Shown: positions 9,752 through 21,427 of the stretch, in pieces | Layout: every line of letters begins with the position of its first letter | How positions within the stretch are numbered: the stretch's first letter is position 1 | From: Purshia tridentata | Taxonomy: Eukaryota; Streptophyta; Magnoliopsida; Rosales; Rosaceae | Reading direction: 5' to 3' | Assembly (NCBI GenBank): GCA_003254885.1 | Contig: QANT01006154.1 | Coordinates: 1 to 53,890 of the forward strand | Length of the DNA: 53,890 nt | Translations under genes and position numbers: made by a program | The notes under the pieces: generated by a model | What the model was told of the DNA's origin: nothing | What the model saw: the letters and a program-made list of their open reading frames with translations, nothing else | Databases searched by the model: none

Positions 9752-12700
9752 TTACGAACCAGAACTTGACTTCTGAACCCACACTTGTTTCTGTAAATCC
9801 ATTAAGATACAAGTTTCACTGCTTAGAGCACAATGATTGTAGAAAATAAGATACAAATTGTGCAAGTTAGAAAAAAAGTCCAAGCACCTCATGGGAGCCA
9901 TAGCCTCTCTTTGAATGTTTTCCTTCACTTGAAGCTGGTGAGCCATCAAGATCCTTAACACCATGTGTTGCTCCACGGTGACCATGATGTTTATGGGAGC
10001 CTACATAAATTATAAGCATTGTATAAAAAATTACTACATCTAGAAAAATGCACCAAGCTCCTCCATGTGCTCGTACAGATGCATTTATGCTCTTATGTAT
10101 ATAAACATTCACAAGAAGTATAGAAGCATAGAAGCATCATCCAAAATCAAAGCTTCCGAAAATACAATTATCTAAAACTAATGATTGCTTGTGTCTAATT
10201 ATAAAGGTTTTAACTGAAAACTAAGATAATTTCTTCGAAATATCAGCCAGTGAACTAGTCCCACTTCAAACAGTCAGAATATCCCCATTTTTCCACAATG
10301 TTCCACATGAAATTCAAAATATGGACATTTCCGTGAAACTTTGTTAGGAGCAGAAAAAAACCACAACCTGGGATGGGGGGTTTATATTTGAACCCCTGAC
10401 CTTCTTTTACACAAGGAACCAACTCAACCCTTGTTCAAACTGCTCCTTTTAGTTATATCAATCACAGTTTATCAAATTATTAGATAAACAAAAGACTTAA
10501 ACCACATGATACCATCACAATTGACAATACAACTCCAGCTAATACACACACAACCTAACTCTTCAGCCAATCATACAAATCCACCTAGATATAAAACCTA
10601 ACACAACATATATCACCCACCACAAATTTTTTTATTAAATTATTACAAGTAAAATTTAAGTTATGTTCAATCAAATTTAAATCACTGCTAAACAATTTTC
10701 AAGTAACAGTGTCAAGACTGTACTTGCGATAAATCATATAAGCATTATGCAGCTAAGTTTTACTAACATTTTTAGTCAAAATAGTAGATAACTGATTACA
10801 TAGACATCTCTTGAAGTTTCATTCAAACTTTCCATGCTTTCTCATAATTTCCAATGTTTCTCTCAATTTGTCTCCCATATTGACATTTTGTTGATATTTC
10901 CATCAATAGTTGTGTTCTTGGATCCTCAATTTTTCCGTCGACGTGGATATTAAAATTAGTATCTATATCTTGGTTTTAACTTTCCTGCTCCTAACATTTG
11001 ATGTAGCAACTTCCATATCTCAATGACTTCTTAAAAGGCAGCAACCTATACAAATAACTAAAACACCATTCCAACACACAAAACTATGCCTCATGAGCTC
11101 TTCAAGGCAACAATAAAATTGTGTATATTTGTCCACAATAATGCTCAAGTATTCATGGAAAATAGTATAAACATTGATATGCAGGGTACCCAGGAGTGAA
11201 ACCCTGAACAAAAAAAACATATATATTTTGAATAATAGTCGCACCTTCTGAAGAATCTAACTGTGACTGCAAAGGTTGAAAAGCAGATGACAGAGACTCG
11301 TCACTTGCAGATGATCCATCTAAACGATGAAGTGGAGTCCATACACCACGATCAGGTCTGTCCCTATTCCTTGTTCGTTTCTCCTGCTTCTCACTACAGA
11401 TACCATGCAAGTCATTGCCAACAATCTTAAGATCTGGAGCCCCATTTGTATCCTTTAAAATCAATTGCACATGTTGGGACCGCGGAGGTCGCTTGTCCCT
11501 ATCTGAATTAGAAGTCTGAAGCCCAGAATGAATCCCAGAATGACTCTGATGTGCATCCTTATTTAGAAGTATGCTTCTTATAATCCGCCCTCTATCTGGA
11601 CGACGCTGGTTCTGTTTCAGGGCAACTGGGCCACCCATGTTTGTAAAAGACGTTGAACTCTGCTGCTGTAACATGTTGGCTGACCCCTGAACAAGGATTT
11701 ATAGACATGAGGAGATGCCTTCAGCCCATCTAAACATACAAACAAAAAAACTGTTCTTTGCCATATTTAATAGATGAACATATTTACTGCGGGATCTAAT
11801 AGATGATTTAAATAAATTAAATGTTTTAAAATAATTACATATTGATGTTGCATATTAATGCACCTAGACTTTCCAAAGGAAAATGCAGATAATTATATCG
11901 CCATGTGCACAAACAAGATAAAGTTCACAAGTATGAATATCTTCTAACTCATCTTCTATGCAAATACGTGGAAAGTAAAAATATACAACAAAAAGTGAAC
12001 CATTATAAATGAGACGGGGCAGGAAGAAAGAGGTTTACATGAGATATCACCCCCCTCTCTTTCCCTTTCAGAAGGAGGACTTTCTTTTTCCCAGCATCAT
12101 TAATGCCAGAAACTCCTGAAATAAAAGAATAGGTAAAAAAAAATTTTTAAGAAAAACTCACTAATATAAAAGAATAGGCAAATTCAGAAAGCAGAAAATA
12201 TCAAGTACATAAAAAATGAAAAGTTCAATAAAAGACAACTAAAATTTGAAAGGAAAAATATAATTCTTGCCAAATAACAAAAGGTACAAAAGTAGAAAAA
12301 TTGGTAAAGACTAGAGATGAGGCTATCAAGAACTAAATTATAGTCATGAGAAAAATGTGGGTATTGATTTGAAGGAGAATGCAAGAGAAAGATGATTTCT
12401 TCTTTTTGGGCTTCATTGTGAGTAGTGATTTCTAAAGAGTTCAAAGATGCACCATTTTTCTTCCTTAATGCGGTAGTTAGCCAGCTGTAAAATTTTGGGT
12501 AGTTAGAACTGTTGAGATCTTTATTGATTGAACCTTCAAAAGACGACTTGTTCACTATTGTCATACCTTGTTCACTTAATTTTAACAAAGCTGTTCTGTT
12601 TGTTATTTATTTTTATTTTTTAAAAAGTATCACATGTATAATAAATCCCAGCAAGAGGACAAACTTTCACTATCCAAATATTCAAGTCAACTAGAACTTT

Positions 12701-15700
12701 CAGACAAGGCTAAGAATGAGCTTTCTTACAACATTTCCAAAACTTAACCCAATAACAGCAAACCAATGTGCAAAAACAAAATGGTCATATTGATACAGTT
12801 GATCACATCAATTGCTTTTACTTCTAGCATAACTTACTTAGTGCCATTACCATACTACATGAATTTCAGGCGATAAAAATACAACACCGAAAATAATGAA
12901 AAGAAAAAAAACTTCAATACAACATCCATCAATAGTTTTAACTAATCCACTTCATGGAAAAGGAAAACCATGTTACCACTAGATATGAGTGCATGAGTTC
13001 TAGCATGTGTAAGTCATATGCAGGGCAGTTAATTCCTAGCCATCAGAAAGAACTTTAAAAACATACCACTTTCCTCTTCCAAAACTTCAGTTCCAGCTGC
13101 AGAAGCTGAAGTGAGAGACTTTTCAGAAGGCTGCTGACCATCACGCTTGGGAACCAGAATGCATGTTGACTTGTCTTTGGCACTGCTGTTTTTTCTAGCA
13201 TCCCTTAAAACATACTGCAATCAGACATGACATATTAACTACCTTAAACCCAATATTTTGCCTAGTAATCGATTAGTCTTATAGATACCCAAATCTGTAA
13301 ATGGAACTAGTAATTGGGAAAAAATGAAAAACTAATAAAATATTGGATGCCTCATGGGCCTGACACCTACAAGAAAAATAAAATAATGCAAAGCCATGAA
13401 TAAGGTGAAAACTTTCCGCACATAGAGGATAACACATGAATTACAACATTGGTACAATATTTCCCAGTTTCACCCATAATTCTCGCACCATTTTAGATCC
13501 ATCTTACATTAACCAGATCAAGAAACAGTCATATACACAAAACCTTAATTCAATAAGCACTCTCTTATCTGGACTTCCTTTTTTAAGTTGAAACATCTCT
13601 TAAGAAAAAAAAAAAAAAACCCCCCCAATAACCTATATACAAACATTTCAAATCTTACTCTTGGATTGAGTATTCTTTCCTAGAATTCATTGCACAGTAT
13701 GACTCAAATATTTGATACTACTGATGCAGTAGCATCGGCTTGGTTAGAAAATAAATATCATGTGCAATCCCAAGCCTAGGCCCTTTAGCCCAAGTATAAG
13801 TGTCTTAAGTGTAACAATAAGGCATTCTGGTCCAAAGAGAATTCCGCATGGTGGTGTAATAGACTGGTAAAAAAACTAATAAATGAATAAGTCAAAGAGT
13901 CAATCTAGGAGTTCAAGTGTTATTAAGAAAATGAATTTAGATCCTAGAAAGACTCAATGTCGTTTTAAAGTATTCTAAGAGTCTACTGTTATTTAATGAT
14001 TCCTTTATTTTTTTTTTTTTTTTTTTTTGTAAACACATTTTGTATATAGATGTGAAAGANTTTTTTTTTTTTTTAGGAAACACATTTTGTATATAGATGT
14101 GAAAGAACCATTAAAAGTAGACTGCAGAGTGAACCAGTAGAGTCCACAATAACAAAGATTCTCAAACAAGGTTACGAAAGTAAGATCCAGAGTGTTGCCA
14201 AAACAACCACAAACTAAGCAACAAGCTAATCAAGGTACAGCCACACAAAACACAAAATCCTACGAAATAGCAACCTACTAATCCAGACTTAGAGGAAAAC
14301 AGTCTCTGAAATCAGAGGACTCTTAACACCCAAAGCGAGGCCAACATATGGTCTTGTCCCACAAGAAATCCACTTCCTTCCCAACTTTGCTCTCAAAAGT
14401 TAAACAGTTTCTTCCGTACCAAACCACCCAGAAAATTCGTAACACGCCTCCACAGCACCTTATCCCTCCCACCACCACCAAAAGCATAATAGCTCTCCAC
14501 AAATAAAAAGCAAAAGATTATCACACCACCCAACTCACTCTAGCAACCTGAAGAAGTTTATACCACAATCTCAGCAGTCAGTACCACTGGACAAACAATG
14601 AAGAGAAAGGTGATCAATATTTTCGGTTGCCCCTTTACACATGATGCAGAACTGTGGGAAAGATCATACAAATGGCCTTTTCCATTGTAGGACCTCACAG
14701 ATTTAACTCCTGTGAGCAACAATCCAAGTAATAAATTGTGCGTTCAGACGTACTTTGGTGTCCCATATCATCAAGTATGGATAGGAAGTGCGGACAGTGT
14801 GGTCATCAGCTAATCAACTGAAAAAATATATACCAAAAAAAAAAAATACCAGAAGACTGGATAAGCTGACCTACTATTTAATGTGTATTTCCAGGAGGAT
14901 TTGAAGTCCTATTTCAAGCCTTTAAATAAGGATATCTCTTGTAAAGCAAATCATATTTTAATTTAATGAAAATTATGTGCTGTTGAAAGTCTTGTTGCCT
15001 TCAGGCTTGATTCTTGACATCTCCTTTACTTTCTCTTCTACTCCCTATTGTTCTACATCTCTCTAATTTCTCTAAAATATTATTTTTCTCTAAACATGAT
15101 TACTAGAGTTCGACCATCTAAAGCCCAGCATAATCCTGAAACAACCCACCTAGTGTTTTCTTATATCTAGCCATAGATGTTTCCACTTCAACATCACTTT
15201 TGTTAGAACATCTGGTGGACTGCTTGCTCACCTCTAATGTAAATTTTAACCATTTTGCATTGATAGAATATTTATCTATTTCTTATCCCCAAAAAAAAAA
15301 AATTAAAAAGTTTCTATACAATTTACTTCCAATTAGAGAGGTTGTAGTTATTCTTTAACATTTCATTGGAGACTAGTTGAGGTGTGTTTAGACAAGACCG
15401 TTAAATTTATCTTACCAAAATGGGTCGTACAACATAGTTAAATTTACATTATCTTGTTTTACTAAATGAGCTAAAAATTGGAAAACTACCTAAAAGCATT
15501 ATTCCAGCTTAAATTCCATCAAAGCTCAGGTCACTCAACAAGTTACTTGTTTCAGAGACAAGCAACAGAACATATGATCATGACTTCATAAACTGACTTT
15601 CACCCACATGAACTTCATATGCATAAAAACATAGTACCATTGTTGCAGAATTCCTTTTCCTCTCAGAACCTCGTTTGGTTATAGCTACAGTAGGACTTCG

Positions 15701-17822
15701 AGCTGATCCACCAGCTCTTCTGCTCGTTTTACCATTAGACAGTGACCCCTGTCATCAAACATGGAAGCATGTTTAGAAACTCATAGATTAATATTACCAA
15801 AATACAGTTATAACAGCTTCTGACAGCGCTATGCAATTAAATACAATAATAGCATGTAATACTGAAATCAAACATAAATTTTTAAAACTCAATTATATCT
15901 CCAAATCTTTATAAAATACCCGAGATCCAGCCTTGGAGGCCCTTTTCTGACGAACAAAGTCCATTAAAGGCGTAATTATAGGAGTCTCCTTTCCAGAACC
16001 TGTAAAGAAAAATAAGTAGAGAAGAAAGTGAATCAATTAATATAATGCACTAAATGAAAATTTCAATCTAAATGTTCTAGATGTATTTTTTTCATTGACA
16101 TTTGCTAATATTATATGAGTGCCAAGGGTATATAGAGTGATCTGTATGACTAACCAGCTCGTTCTGCTTCTCTTCTCTCCAATTGTATCTCTGCACTAGG
16201 AAGATTCTCAGCAGGCTTTGTAAGAAATTCAAGAAACTCCAGATATTCGGGATCTAGATGTTCAACAAGTAAATACTTGTACTTACTAACAGGAAAATGA
16301 TTGCATGATAAGTCCACATGCAACAACATAGCTGTTCAATTTTACTTTAAAAGGAAAAAAATGTTAAATAATAACTAGTACCTCTGAATATAGTCCCTTC
16401 ACGACCATCCTTCTTAGACCATTGATTTGGAACACGTTGTGAAGGAGAAAACTCAACAATAGTTTTAAACTGACTGCCTGAAAAAGAAAAAAGAAAAACT
16501 TTCAGAATTCCATGTCTCATATAAAATTGTGGAATGTTCCTGCTTCGAATAGAAAATAAATGAAGAAAAAACATGAGAATCCCAGTTAAGTCTTTCAAAA
16601 ATACTCAACAGTTCATATATTTTCTAAGCAGCACGTAAATTACTAGAAAGAACTTCATTACCCACCCTCAGTTAGAAGTGTATCTTAGCAGAAGAAAAAT
16701 AAAATATAACAAAAAAAAAAAAAACAAATATAACTATGGGTTGAATATCTCTTGCAAGATAATTGATGTGCCTAATCAATCTCTTCAAAGGCATGCTCAA
16801 ACATTACCCTTCTCATTAACAAACAGATGCCCATCAAAGAATTCAGCAAACTCGATAACATCCTCTGGCCTCTTCAAATCAATGTAGGCTCTAGAATAGG
16901 AATGGTTCTTTTGGCTGAAATATTAATTCAAGAAAAAAGAAATTAGATAATCTTCTATCTTACAGAACTTACTTTAGGCATTTATTTAAAAGAATTGACT
17001 TACTTTAAACACTTATGTGCTAAGCTATGACAAGAAAAATCCGCATACCATTATTTGATTACAAAGTTAAGCCATAAAAGGAAGTTTGTTAGAGAAGGGT
17101 TCCCTGCAAATGCACTTGAATATCTACTTATAAAAGTTATAAAAATCCCCGGAAAACAAGCAGCACTGGGTAAATGATTCTTGAGACACCATAATAAAGT
17201 GAGAACTATAACTGGAAAAAATCCCTAAGAATAAAAATAAATGCAAGAACTTGGAGTTGTCAAAACCCCAGTAGCAATAAAGCAGTATAAATCATGCAAC
17301 CTGAAATGTGAAAATAGTTCACTTAGTGATGCCAAATATAACATGTTTTTCTTTCCAATATAAATAAATTTGTCAAATTTTCCAAATAAAACATGGTTTT
17401 CTTTACAATAAGTATTGCATTTGCAATGTTGCTGCAGATCATGGGAACAAACAGAACAACCCACCCAACATTCCCATCCAATACAAAGTCAACCCTCCAA
17501 GTAGCATGAATCTATATTACTAAAAAACCATGACTTGAGAGAACTAAAGCACACCCGCAAACACATACATTCCCAATTTTACTCTTTTTACAGCAGATTT
17601 ACGCAAACCCAAAAAAACAGCAAAATAAGTCTGAATTCAAATAAAACCAGACAAAATATTTGTTATAAAGAGCCCTAACCTTCTCTTCCCGGGACGAAAA
17701 GCGAACCAGTTGTAGCGACTAGCAAACACAGCGTCGATTTGTTCCACAAGTGAGGCTTGCGAAATCGAAGGCGGCAAGTGCCTTAGCACCACCTTGGTTC
17801 GATCCAACTGGCCTTTTATCAT
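9752..17822 (-). CDS. UPF3: UPF3, nonsense-mediated mRNA decay factor, 11 coding exons
   Basis: Exons in transcript order: 17822-17680, 16914-16808, 16477-16382, 16253-16155, 15999-15920, 15748-15638, 13214-13067, 12115-12039, 11686-11245, 10000-9888, 9790-9752; the sum is 1455 nt, 484 residues, all GT-AG, no stop. UPF3 links exon junction complexes to UPF2/UPF1 and shuttles between nucleus and cytoplasm. The Smg4/UPF3 RNP-like domain fills residues ~1-170: VVLRHLPPSISQ near the start, RYNWFAFRPGK, SYSRAYIDLKRPEDV, EFFDGHLFVNEKG, FSPSQRVP, then PLMDFVRQKRA. The rest is basic and probably disordered, with EKQEKRTRNRDRPDRGVW near residue 370 and the conserved C-terminus KQVWVQKSSSGS. The ATG at 17822 fits the family start, and an AAACCCTA telo-box lies just upstream (about 17840). 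Intron 6 (2.4 kb) holds a LINE fragment and the single N. Confidence 0.95.
10342..10996. repeat. Possible solo LTR or terminal-inverted-repeat element in UPF3 intron 9
   Basis: A perfect 12-bp inverted pair bounds this 655-bp segment: TGTTAGGAGCAG at 10342-10353 and its inverse at 10985-10996, giving the TG...CA ends expected of an LTR. A matching 5-bp target duplication is not visible (flanks AACTT and TTTGA), so the class is open. The left part contains a GAACCCCTGACC block familiar from dispersed plant repeats. It is confined to one intron and should not affect coding. Confidence 0.4.
14030..14110. repeat. Short tandem duplication around an ambiguous base
   Basis: The segment AAACACATTTTGTATATAGATG and the bases after it occur twice about 46 bp apart, each preceded by a long poly-T run, with the window's only N (14060) between them. 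It lies in UPF3 intron 6. The arrangement looks like two reads or contigs joined without collapsing their overlap. Confidence 0.7.
14100..14860 (-). mobile_element. LINE (non-LTR retrotransposon) 3'-end fragment
   Basis: On the minus strand, broken frames resemble the zinc-binding reverse-transcriptase tail of plant L1 elements: FPQFCIMCKGATENIDHL followed by LHC (Cys/His motif), then FWVVWYGRNCLTFESKVG, the usual WxVWxxRN stretch. Several in-frame stops show it is dead. It sits in UPF3 intron 6 in the same orientation as the gene. Confidence 0.75.
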
Positions 17823-19369
17823 TTCACCCCCAAAACGAAAAACCCTAGAAACCAACTAAAGCTTCGCAGATTCGAACCGTTTTCGCAATAGCTTCAAAAA
17901 CACACAAACAGTCTCCGTTAAATTACATCTTCTCGGCATGTGAAGGCATAGATCGAAGTCGATTCCGAACCCTATTTCTCAATTGAACCCCCTTTCGGCA
18001 ATCGCCATGCATGAAAAGCTATCGATGCATTGCGTCTTGTGCTTTTCAAGACTCGCTCTTTCTCTCTGGGTTTTTGAGCACGAACGTACAGTGGGAGTGT
18101 ATATGTATGCATACGTGGGTTTGTAACTAAACGACAGCTGTAGAGTACTACGCTTCGTTTTGACTACAAAACGTACTGTGCATTAAAAATATAATAACTC
18201 CATTGCTAAACAATTATATACCTATATTATACTCTATTTTTTAACTTGGTATATTCTATTTAAAAAATTATATTAGAATATTTTAATTATGAAATCTCGT
18301 CAATTAAATATTCCTATTAGTTTTGTTGTCAAAATAACCATTAACTATTAATGTAGCATAAACAAATTTCACCATTTAGTTTTAAAAAAAAAAATACAAA
18401 GAAAATTGAATTAAAAAAAATTTCCACTTGTGACCCCTTTCTTTTGCAACTCCACTCCGCCTCCCAATCCTCCTCCCTCTATCTCCCCTAATTAGTCATC
18501 CAACCTATCCACTTCCCTTCTCTTCTCCAACCATCGATCGAGTACTATCATCGTCGTTATCACCATTTTTTTTATTGGTAAGCAATATTACCATTTTCTT
18601 ATTTAAGCTAAGCTTTTTTGAAGGTCGCCTTGAAAGTTATCGGCCTACTCAATTGAATTTTTGTGCTAAAAAAAGCTCATGTGTGTGGCACGTGACGGTT
18701 TTGTTAGAATCTCAGTGACTAATTTGTTTAATCAATAAAATATGAACCCAACCTAAACCAACTCATCTGCAATATATATTCCTATTTTAAACTTCATCGA
18801 TTGCATAGCAAGAGACTATACGAGTGTTCCAACAACTGATTTACAAAAGATAATGAGGATGTGAACCTGTCATCTACATTACATCAACCATCCCCACTAT
18901 ACAAATGAGAGTTTCTAAACCAACTTCAAAATGTCAAATCTATTCAAACAAATGAACACTTGAATGTCAAAAAAACTTGCTGATATATATTAAGATCATG
19001 ACATAAATATAAGTCAATCAGCAAGTTATGGACAAACATGCCTTTCTTCCCCACCATCAAAAGGTGCCCTCCTTTCAATATCATTTGGCGGATGTACCAC
19101 ACCAACCTCATTGCTCTGTGACACTAAAGGCAACTGGGATTGGATCCTTAAAATACCAGTCGGATGAAACTAAAGAAAACATGAAAGTTCTTGAGCTATA
19201 CTAGAATTTTCTCAGCTTTAGCAAATAATTGGACATAACTATTGACAGAGATATTGTTGGTCTCGGCTGAAGAGGGATGTGGGAAGCATAGTTTGAAAAT
19301 TCTATTCCTGCTAGTTTTTTAAGGGTTAGTCACAGAACATTGGTTTTTAAATGCCTTTACTAGTTCCCA
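17823..19369. other. UPF3 upstream region and intergenic DNA
   Basis: The first ~300 bases are the probable UPF3 leader and promoter. The rest is AT-rich, apart from a C-rich stretch at about 18430-18540. No gene is recognised. Confidence 0.5.
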
Positions 19370-20230
19370 ACGATATTTGGAAGGAACGATATTTGGCAGG
19401 ACCTCTCTATGGACTTTTTGTTGGAATTACCCCGCATCGAACGGGGAGTAGACTCTGTTTTTTGGTGGTTGATAGGTATTCAAAAATGGTGCACTTCAGT
19501 GCTTGTAGGAAGACTTTGATGCATCCAATATAGCTCGATTGTTCTTTTGAAAGGTGGTCAGGTTGCATGGGGTTCCACTGTCCATTACCTCTGCCAAAGA
19601 CTCCAAATTCCTTAGTCATTTTTAGATTACCCTATGAAGATGTTTAGTACATCTTTGAATAAAAGCAGCACAACCCGTCTTCAAATTGAAGGCCAAACTG
19701 AAGTGACCAACAGAACTTTGGGAAACATGATTCGTAGTATATGTTTCGATAAACATAGTCTCAAGGCAATGAGACTATGCCTTTCCTCAGGCGCAGTTTG
19801 CTTACAAAAATGCAACTCATTTGAAAACTGGAAAATCACCTTTTGCTCTAGTGTATACAATTGGTCCCAAATGGATGGCAGCAGAAGCTATGACACAACG
19901 ACACATGGAGCTCATTATATGCAGGTTGAAGTTAAGGAACGGTTTAATGGCAAGTATAAGGCTGCAGCAGACAAGCGAAGAAGCCAAAGGTTTTTAATGA
20001 AGGGGATTTAGTGATGGTCTTTTTGAGGAAGGAACGCTTTCCTACTTGTTGTAGCCCAGGAAGTATGGTCCATACAAGATAAACAAGAAGATCACTAACA
20101 ATGCCTATCTTGTGCTATTACATCATTCATATTATTCTATGAATACACGTGAATTTAACCATTTATCATATCCAGCTTAATAATGATCCCATGTATTCTG
20201 AAGTAAATTCGAGGACAAATTCTTTTGAAT
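19370..20230 (+). pseudogene. Decayed Ty3/gypsy integrase (retrotransposon pol remnant)
   Basis: Across shifting frames the plus strand encodes pieces of a Ty3/gypsy integrase core and C-terminus: [36 protein letters not shown], a [10 protein letters not shown] segment, and a following stretch like the usual FLRKERFP tail. Frameshifts and stops occur every 50-120 bases. No protease, RNase H or full reverse transcriptase is visible upstream, so this is a 3' fragment. Confidence 0.85.
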
Positions 20231-20249
20231 AAAGAGCGACTAATCTAGA

Positions 20250-20600
20250 ATGAGTCGTAGCTAGAGCTTACTTGGATGAAGGTGGGTGCTTGTTCCTCTT
20301 GTTCTAGCAAGGTTTAGTCTTGCTAGAGCAAGATTTTCCAACAATTTTGGTTTGTATTTTGGTTAATTCTAGATTTATTTATTCTTTATTTTTCCTAATT
20401 TCAATAGGATTCATTCTTTAAGTTTAATTTTTATTTTTCCTAGTTAATTAAGACTTTATTTTTTTCTATATATGGACTTATTTTATTTTATTATAAAATA
20501 AGAGAGTTTTCTATTCTCTAGTGGACTTTAAAATTTGGCTTATAAAGTTTTACGCTTGTGAATCCTGTTTTAGCTTTCACTGGTAAACATAACTTTAACT
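20250..20600 (+). repeat. Probable 3' LTR remnant of the gypsy element
   Basis: Directly after the integrase remnant is a T-rich stretch with TTTCCTAATTTCAATAGGATT, a TATA-like TTCTATATATGGACTT and an ATAAAATAAGAGAG segment. This layout is typical of plant gypsy LTRs. Exact ends and a 5' partner were not found. Confidence 0.5.
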
Positions 20601-21427
20601 TGTTGATAGAATTCATTCAATGACTTTATGAGTTTTTCTCCTAAGGAAAAAGAAATCTACAAATACATAATAAAATAAATTTATTAGTGCGTGTAGTAAT
20701 TTGTTCCGAAAAGTTAATATGGTATGAAAAAAGAATAAAGGTTTGGTGACTTATTAACTAACTTATTACTAAAATTATAAAATGCAAAAAATAAGGACTA
20801 GTACAATACAAAAAAGAAAAAGAAAAAGAAAGATAATGATCCAGAAGAAAAGAAAAGAATGAAAAAAAGAGAGAAGAATATTGAGTATATGAAAAAAAGA
20901 AAAAAAGAAAAAAAGAAGGAAGGTTCAATACTCAATAGAGTGAGTGAGTGGCTACTAGTACCCTCTCTAGAAAATGAGTGATTTGATTGAATATAAATAC
21001 AGCAAGGGGATCCATAAGGCTCGTATTGTAGTAGACCAGTAGGGCTTTTGTCTCTCTGTTCACTCCTCTCGCATAGACTTCCCACTTCCAATAAGGGGCA
21101 GAATAGATTTGAATCTCTCTGCCCCAACCTCCCTCCTGTCTCTCCTCCCCATCAGGTAGGCCTCTCTAGACTGACTATATATTGGTTGCCTTTTGTTGCT
21201 GGGTTCTGTTTTTATTTTATTTTGTATATTGGTATGTGTTGTGTGTTTTCTGCAAAGTGGGTTCTGTTTGCTTGTGATCATATTGCATTTATTGGTGTTT
21301 TTCTTAACTGGGGTTTGTTCATTTCACCTACATAATGTTATTTTATGTTATTTTGTGTGTGTTTTTTACTGAAGTGGCTTATTCATTTTGTTGTTTGGTT
21401 TATTTATCATACTGTAGTGCTTGTGTG
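20601..21427 (+). promoter_or_regulatory. Promoter, 5' UTR and leader intron of the KH gene
   Basis: Purine-rich AAAGA repeats lie at about 20810-20930, followed by a CT-rich leader. A likely 5' UTR intron runs from the donor CAG|GTAGGC (21156) to the acceptor ACTGTAG (21417), 10 nt before the start codon at 21428. The splice sites are consensus-based only. Confidence 0.5.

Noticed and set aside
20810..21130. Phe-rich minus-strand open frame
   Set aside because: Encoded by purine-rich microsatellite and leader sequence of the KH gene read in antisense.
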